From positions 186,001 through 250,000 of the forward strand of contig NZ_JAHTKP010000006.1 of NCBI RefSeq assembly GCF_019192735.1: DNA of 64,000 nt. Direction: 5' to 3'. Under the pieces are notes generated by a model. The model worked only from the letters and a program-made list of their open reading frames with translations. It ran no database searches and was not told the origin of the DNA. Below are positions 58,010 through 64,000 of the stretch, piece by piece. The DNA comes from Kitasatospora aureofaciens (GTDB lineage Bacteria > Actinomycetota > Actinomycetes > Streptomycetales > Streptomycetaceae). Every line of letters begins with the position of its first letter. Position 1 is the first letter of the stretch. A program made the translations under genes and the position numbers.

Positions 58010-58756
58010 CTACTGGAAGGCGACGGCTGTGCCCTGGGTGGCGGGGGGCGCGGGGGGTGTGGTGCTGCCGGCGGTGGTGCCGAGGGTGTGTTCGACCTTG
58101 GCTACGACAGTGCGGTACTGCATGGAGGCGAGTTGGGAGGACGAGCCCTCGCGCTGGAAGAAGCCGAAGACCATGGCGACGGTGCCGAAGCGTTCGATGC
58201 CGATGCAGGCGTTGAGTTGGACGCCGGCCAGGGTGCCGTCGAGGCGGACGGCGGGGGCGTCGGGGCGGTCGCCGAGGGTGATGGGGGTGACGTCGAAGGT
58301 CACGGAGTCGCCGGTGTCCGCGGTGAAGGTGATCCGGTGGCAGGTCTTGAGCGCGTCGGTGGCGGTGTTGAAGTCGGTGGTGAGCTTGCCGGGGTCCTCG
58401 GCGGTGAGGTTCTCGGTCACCACCGGGTTGCCGTCCTGGCCGTCGAGTTCGACCTCGGCGTGCGGGGTGGCGGGCGTCGGGGAGGCGTTGGCGTGCTGGT
58501 TGATGAGCGCGCTGAGGGCGTCGCAGCCGCTGACCGGGGCGGGGTTCTCGCCGGGGCTTGGGCTGGGGCTGCCGGCGGGGGCCTCGGTGTAGCCGGGGCC
58601 GAGGTCGTTGACGGTGAGCAGCGCCGCCTTGAGCTGGTCGGCGGAGGGCAGGTCCTGTGCCGGTGCGGCAGTGGCGGCGAGGCCTGCGGTGCCTAAGGTG
58701 ACCGCTACGGCGACGGCCGCGGCGGTGAGGGCGTGGAGAGGCCTCGGGAGGGACAT
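58010..58756 (-). CDS. Secreted hypothetical protein
   Basis: This 248-residue protein has a signal peptide (LHALTAAAVAVAVTLGTAGL, cleavage near ATAAPA) and a Pro/Ser linker. A domain with DALKTCHRITFTADTG, FDVTPITLGDRPDAPAVRL and GTVAMVFGFFQ resembles the extracellular sensor-like domains of PknH-type or similar mycobacterial lipoproteins only loosely. One conserved-looking cysteine pair (GCDAL, KTCHR) may form a disulphide. The function is unknown. Confidence 0.78.
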   Translation of the reverse strand: MSLPRPLHALTAAAVAVAVTLGTAGLAATAAPAQDLPSADQLKAALLTVNDLGPGYTEAPAGSPSPSPGENPAPVSGCDALSALINQHANASPTPATPHAEVELDGQDGNPVVTENLTAEDPGKLTTDFNTATDALKTCHRITFTADTGDSVTFDVTPITLGDRPDAPAVRLDGTLAGVQLNACIGIERFGTVAMVFGFFQREGSSSQLASMQYRTVVAKVEHTLGTTAGSTTPPAPPATQGTAVAFQ

Positions 58757-58846
58757 GCTGGCCCCCGGTCGAAAGGTCGGGCAGGGACAGGTGACCAGTG
58801 TCCCACCGGGGTCCGGCCGGGGCGCGGGGAAGGGGAAAGGTGCAGG

Positions 58847-59380
58847 TCAGTACTCTGGGAGGGCAGAGAGTGTCTCGGTGAGCCACTCCACCCAGAACGT
58901 CTCCAGGCCGATGCCCGCCCGCAGCACGGCATGCTGGAGCCGGTTCTCGTCGGCCGCCCGCCCGGGCGGGAAGTCACGCCGCTCGATCTCCAGGTAGTCG
59001 TCCAACTTCGCACGGTGAAGCGCGAGATGGCGTTGCAGCTCGGTGTCCAGGCCCGCCGTGCCGACGACCGCGGCGGCGCGCAGCCGCAGCAGCAGGGGTT
59101 CGCGGACGGCCCGCGGGTCGGCGCCCTCGGCCGTCCAGCGCTCCAGTTCGGCGCGGCCGGCGGGCAGCACCTCGTACTCCTTCTTCTGGCCGCGGGCCGG
59201 GCCGGCCTGCGGGAGGGCCCGGATGTGTCCGGAGGCCTCCAGCCGGCCCAGCTCGCGGTAGATCTGCTGGTGCGTGGCGGACCAGAAGAAGCCGATCGAC
59301 CTGTCGAACCGCCGGGTCAGCTCCAGCCCCGAGGAGGGCTTCTCCAGCAGGGCGGTGAGGATGGCGTGGGGCAGCGACAT
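58847..59380 (-). CDS. PadR-family transcriptional regulator
   Basis: The 177-residue regulator has a PadR winged helix (SLPHAILTALLEKPSSGLEL, FFWSATHQQIYRELGRLEAS, KKEYEVLPAGRAELERW) and a C-terminal helical dimerisation domain ending TLSALPEY. It lies 29 bases downstream of the flavin reductase gene on the same strand. An 18-base palindrome upstream of that gene is a good candidate operator, so the regulator probably represses both. Confidence 0.9.
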   Translation of the reverse strand: MSLPHAILTALLEKPSSGLELTRRFDRSIGFFWSATHQQIYRELGRLEASGHIRALPQAGPARGQKKEYEVLPAGRAELERWTAEGADPRAVREPLLLRLRAAAVVGTAGLDTELQRHLALHRAKLDDYLEIERRDFPPGRAADENRLQHAVLRAGIGLETFWVEWLTETLSALPEY

Positions 59381-59409
59381 ACCGTCGATCCTAGACAGCG
59401 GGAGGCAGG

Positions 59410-61509
<2,100 letters not shown>

Positions 61510-61510
61510 C

Positions 61511-61528
61511 TATGCAACTAGTTGCATA
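61511..61528. promoter_or_regulatory. Perfect 18-base palindrome, likely PadR operator
   Basis: TATGCAACTAGTTGCATA is a perfect palindrome 62 bases upstream of the reductase start and 151 bases before the divergent monooxygenase. PadR-family operators are ATGC/ATGT...GCAT/ACAT palindromes, so it may control both genes. Confidence 0.75.
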
Positions 61529-61603
61529 AAGGCTCGGCCGGCTCGGCCGCGCCCGCTCGACCGAAAGCGTTCCGGCCGCCCGCCCGGTCGGCGTATCGTC
61601 CTA

Positions 61604-61651
61604 GCGACATCATCGTTGCGGGCGACGTCGTTCCTGGCGACGTCGTTGCAC
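61604..61651. repeat. Short tandem repeat GCGACGTCGTT
   Basis: Two 15-base units (GCGACGTCGTTCCTG and GCGACGTCGTTGCAC) and one diverged unit lie just before the monooxygenase ribosome site. The inner CGACGTCG is palindromic. Confidence 0.6.
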
Positions 61652-61678
61652 AGGGCAGTACATGGGGAGGGGACAGAC

Positions 61679-62998
61679 GTGCGGGGTGGCTCGATCGCCG
61701 TGGTCGGCGGCAGTATCGCCGGAAGCGCCTTCGCCCGGGCCGCCGCCCGGCAGGGCGCCGAGCGGGTCGTGGTGCTGGAACGCAGCCCGGGCCGGCTGGA
61801 GGACCGCGGCGTCGGCATCTGCATCCACGACGACCGCTTCGCCGAACTCGTCGACGGCGGGCACCTCGACGCGGGCGTCCGTCGCCACCGCCTCACCGTG
61901 CGCCGTTGGGCCACCCGGGATACGTCGGGCGGCGGCGATCCGCGCGGACGGCTGCTCTGGGCCCAGCCGATGCCCTTCCACTCCTTCCACTGGGGCGTGC
62001 TCTGGCAGGCGCTGCGCGAAGGGATGCCCGGGAACGTCGAGTACCGCCTCGGCACGACGGTCACCGCCGTCGGCACGGACGGAAGCGGCGGCGGAGACGG
62101 GAACGGCGCCTGGGTGGCCGACGCAAGCGGCAAGCGCGAACCGTACGACCTGGTGATCGGCGCGGACGGCTACCGCTCGGTGGTCCGCGAGGCGCTCTGC
62201 CCGGAGGCCCGGCCCGAGTACGCGGGGTACGTGTGCTGGCGCGGCAGCTTCGACGCCGCGCGGCTGGCCGAACTGCCCGGCGGGGCCGAGGCGTGGCCGG
62301 AGGACGAGTGCGCCACCGTCTGCTACCCGGGCGGCCAGGTCGTGCTCTACCGCATCCCGGGCGTCAACCCCGGCAGCACGCAGGTGAATTGGGTCTTCTA
62401 CGCGCCCACGCCCGCCTGGCTGCGCCTCGACGGCCCGACCAGCATCCCCGCGGGGGCGCTCGACGACGGCCGGGCGGACGAACTCGCGGACCTCGCCGAG
62501 CGCGAACTGCCGCCCTACTGGGCCGCCCTGGTCGCCCTGACCCCGCCCGAGCGGACCTTCCTCCAGCCCATCTACGACCTGGCGACCCCGCGCCGTACGG
62601 CCGGCCGCCTACTCCTCGCCGGGGACGCGGCCACCGTCGTGCGCCCACACAACACCAGCGGCGCGGTGAAGGCGCTCCAGGACGCGCACGCCTTCGAGGA
62701 GGCCTGGCGCGCCGGGCACTCGTGGGCGGGCGCGCTCGCCGCCTACGACCGCGAACGCAGCTTGGCAGGGCGGGAGTTGGTGGACCTGGGCCGACGGCTC
62801 GGCCGGGCGCAGGTCGGCGCCGCGCCGGACTGGTCGACGATGGACGAGCCCGGGATGGTCGCCTGGTGGCACCAACAGCTCACCGGCAGCGGGGGTTTCG
62901 GCGGCAGCCCGCTCGGTGCGCGGTCGACCGTACGGCCGGACGTATGGCCGGACACGGCCAGGCGCACAGCCGAGCACACGGACGCCGAAACCCCGTAG
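61679..62998 (+). CDS. FAD-dependent monooxygenase
   Basis: The 439-residue protein has the Rossmann motif GSIAVVGGSIAGSAFARAAA at the start, YDLVIGADGYRSVVRE in the middle and RLLLAGDAATVVRPHNTSGA near residue 315, as in PHBH-type hydroxylases. GTG 61679 follows GGGGAGGGG. It is divergent from the PadR-controlled reductase, with the palindrome between them. The substrate is unknown. Confidence 0.88.
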   Translation: MRGGSIAVVGGSIAGSAFARAAARQGAERVVVLERSPGRLEDRGVGICIHDDRFAELVDGGHLDAGVRRHRLTVRRWATRDTSGGGDPRGRLLWAQPMPFHSFHWGVLWQALREGMPGNVEYRLGTTVTAVGTDGSGGGDGNGAWVADASGKREPYDLVIGADGYRSVVREALCPEARPEYAGYVCWRGSFDAARLAELPGGAEAWPEDECATVCYPGGQVVLYRIPGVNPGSTQVNWVFYAPTPAWLRLDGPTSIPAGALDDGRADELADLAERELPPYWAALVALTPPERTFLQPIYDLATPRRTAGRLLLAGDAATVVRPHNTSGAVKALQDAHAFEEAWRAGHSWAGALAAYDRERSLAGRELVDLGRRLGRAQVGAAPDWSTMDEPGMVAWWHQQLTGSGGFGGSPLGARSTVRPDVWPDTARRTAEHTDAETP

Positions 62999-63013
62999 CG
63001 ATTCCTCGACCGA

Positions 63014-63589
63014 TCAGACGTTGACGCCGTAGTCGGTCGCGATGCCGCGCAGGCCGGAGGCGTAACCCTGGCCTATGGCACGGAACTTCCACTCGACGCC
63101 GTTGCGGTACAGCTCGCCGAAGACCATCGCGGTCTCGGTGGAGGCGTCCTCGGAGAGGTCGTAGCGGGCGATCTCCTGCCCGTTGGCCTGGTTGACGATC
63201 CGGATGAACGCGTTGCGGACCTGGCCGAAGTTCTGCATCCGGGCGTCGGCGTCGTAGATCGACACCGGGAAGACCACCTTGGCGACGTCGGCCGGCACCC
63301 GGGACAGGTCGACCTTGATCTGCTCGTCGTCGCCGTCGCCGCCACCGGTCAGGTTGTCGCCGCTGTGCTCGACCGAACCCTCGGGGCTGCGCAGGTTGTT
63401 GAAGAACACGAAGTGCTGGTCCGAGACCACCTTGCCGAGCGCGTTGCAGAGCAGCGCACTGGCGTCCAGGTCGTAGTCGGCCCCGGTGGTGGTGCGCACG
63501 TCCCAGCCGAGCCCCACGATCACGGCGCTCAGACCGGGCGCCTCCTTGCTCAGCGAGACGTTGCCGCCCTTGGCCAGCGAAACTCCCAC
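63014..63589 (-). CDS. terD: TerD-family stress (tellurium-resistance) protein
   Basis: This 191-residue protein is a full-length Ter[61 protein letters not shown] and [20 protein letters not shown], with the calcium-binding acidic clusters. TerD proteins act in general stress and differentiation in streptomycetes. GTG 63589 after GAGGAGGG gives the standard length. A TCTACA...TGTAGA inverted repeat upstream (63624-63639) may be regulatory. Confidence 0.95.
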   Translation of the reverse strand: MGVSLAKGGNVSLSKEAPGLSAVIVGLGWDVRTTTGADYDLDASALLCNALGKVVSDQHFVFFNNLRSPEGSVEHSGDNLTGGGDGDDEQIKVDLSRVPADVAKVVFPVSIYDADARMQNFGQVRNAFIRIVNQANGQEIARYDLSEDASTETAMVFGELYRNGVEWKFRAIGQGYASGLRGIATDYGVNV

Positions 63590-63710
63590 AATGCCCTCCT
63601 CGGATCTCTCCCTGCCGACGCAATCTACAACACTGTAGAGATCGCGAGAATCCACCTGCGGGCGGGCCCTGCCCCGGGGATTTCTCAGGGTGCCCAGCCC
63701 TCCGACGACC

Positions 63711-63740
63711 GCATTCCCGCACATTCCCGCGCATTCCCGC
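63711..63740. repeat. Three 10-bp GCATTCCCGC repeats
   Basis: GCATTCCCGC, ACATTCCCGC and GCATTCCCGC follow each other without gaps between terD and the last gene. The role is unknown. Confidence 0.7.
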
Positions 63741-63828
63741 AGGCGCGCCGGGGCCGTGCCGCCGACCTAGACTGGCCGTGCGGGCGGGCCCGATTCGTCC
63801 CCGGGCGCCCCCCGCACGGGAGGTCCCC

Positions 63829-64000
63829 ATGCGCCAGCGGTACAGCTTCCACCTCGACCGGGCCGGCCACTCGGTCACCGTCAACGTCCGCTCCGGCTGG
63901 ATCACCGAGACCGAGCTGCTGGTGGACGGCAAGGAGTGCGCCTTCCACCGCGTGCACGGGCACGGCGTCTACCCGCTGACGCTGGCCGCACAGCTCGCCG
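63829..64000 (+). CDS. Hypothetical protein, 5' part (runs off right edge)
   Basis: The first 57 codons read MRQRYSFHLDRAGHSVTVNV, TETELLVDGKECAFHRVHGH and YPLTLAAQLA. A GGGAGG ribosome site stands just upstream of ATG 63829. The beta-rich start resembles small streptomycete proteins of unknown function near terD. Nothing more can be said without the rest. Confidence 0.7.
   Translation, partial: MRQRYSFHLDRAGHSVTVNVRSGWITETELLVDGKECAFHRVHGHGVYPLTLAAQLA

Overview
The window is high-GC DNA from a streptomycete (Streptomyces or Kitasatospora type). The evidence is strong third-position GC, many GTG starts, a conservon signalling operon, WhiJ-like XRE/DUF397 regulators, a TerD stress protein and a RepSA-type integrative element. 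No rRNA, tRNA or CRISPR array was recognised.

Layout. 1-4.0 kb: a minus-strand urea operon (urea transporter, ureA, a CbiX-like chelatase with a His-rich tail, ureB, 5' part of ureC). 4.4-6.3 kb: a SigE-type ECF sigma factor coupled to a membrane-anchored putative anti-sigma factor, then a small protein. 6.4-8.1 kb: an ATP-binding protein/XRE/DUF397 regulatory triad. 8.3-11.9 kb: a 2OG-Fe(II) dioxygenase/nucleotidyltransferase/NUDIX set divergent from an XRE-TPR regulator. 11.9-16.1 kb: a tightly packed minus-strand run (GNAT, kinase-like, DUF6875-like, a frameshifted gene, XRE, DUF6879, small protein). 16.2-18.8 kb: leuA with a Leu-rich leader peptide and attenuator hairpin, divergent from a GntR regulator. 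19.1-24.7 kb: a conservon (sensor kinase, roadblock, DUF742, GTPase) followed by an FAD monooxygenase. 24.7-28.6 kb: a beta-lactamase-fold protein, a membrane protein and a lipoprotein. 28.6-33 kb is scarred: a 22-bp tandem array, aat and EAL genes both cut at one breakpoint, a HigBA-like toxin-antitoxin pair between 33-bp direct repeats, DUF4331, two tiny genes, HxlR and SnoaL relics and an IS scrap. 33-53 kb: an Rhs polymorphic-toxin locus interleaved with integrative elements. 53.4-57.9 kb: a large secreted LamG/ricin-lectin protein divergent from rhs. 58-64 kb: a secreted protein, padR, a dienoyl-CoA reductase-like enzyme, an FAD monooxygenase, terD and a partial gene.

The most striking part is 33.3-53.1 kb. 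The Rhs protein ends in a HINT self-cleaving domain, the motif HTYYVLAG.TPVLVHN, then a toxin tip followed by its putative immunity gene. The DNA coding HTYYV (plus-strand 14-mer ACATAGTACGTGTG) recurs at 45.87, 38.20 and 33.34 kb. At 38.20 and 33.34 kb it is fused in frame to two different start-less toxin tips, each followed by its own putative immunity gene. All three copies diverge after the same base. Beyond that base the two orphan copies share about 130 bp with each other but not with rhs. Between the 45.87 and 38.20 copies lies a small RepSA/Xis/Int element; between 38.20 and 33.34 lies a decayed relative keeping only the C-terminal half of a very similar integrase. The simplest reading is that integrative elements carrying a new toxin-immunity cassette inserted at an attachment core inside the rhs HINT codons, each replacing the Rhs toxin in frame and pushing the old cassette downstream. 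Excision would restore the previous toxin. This is an inference from sequence architecture; the main alternative is ordinary orphan-tip displacement followed by chance insertion of elements between modules.
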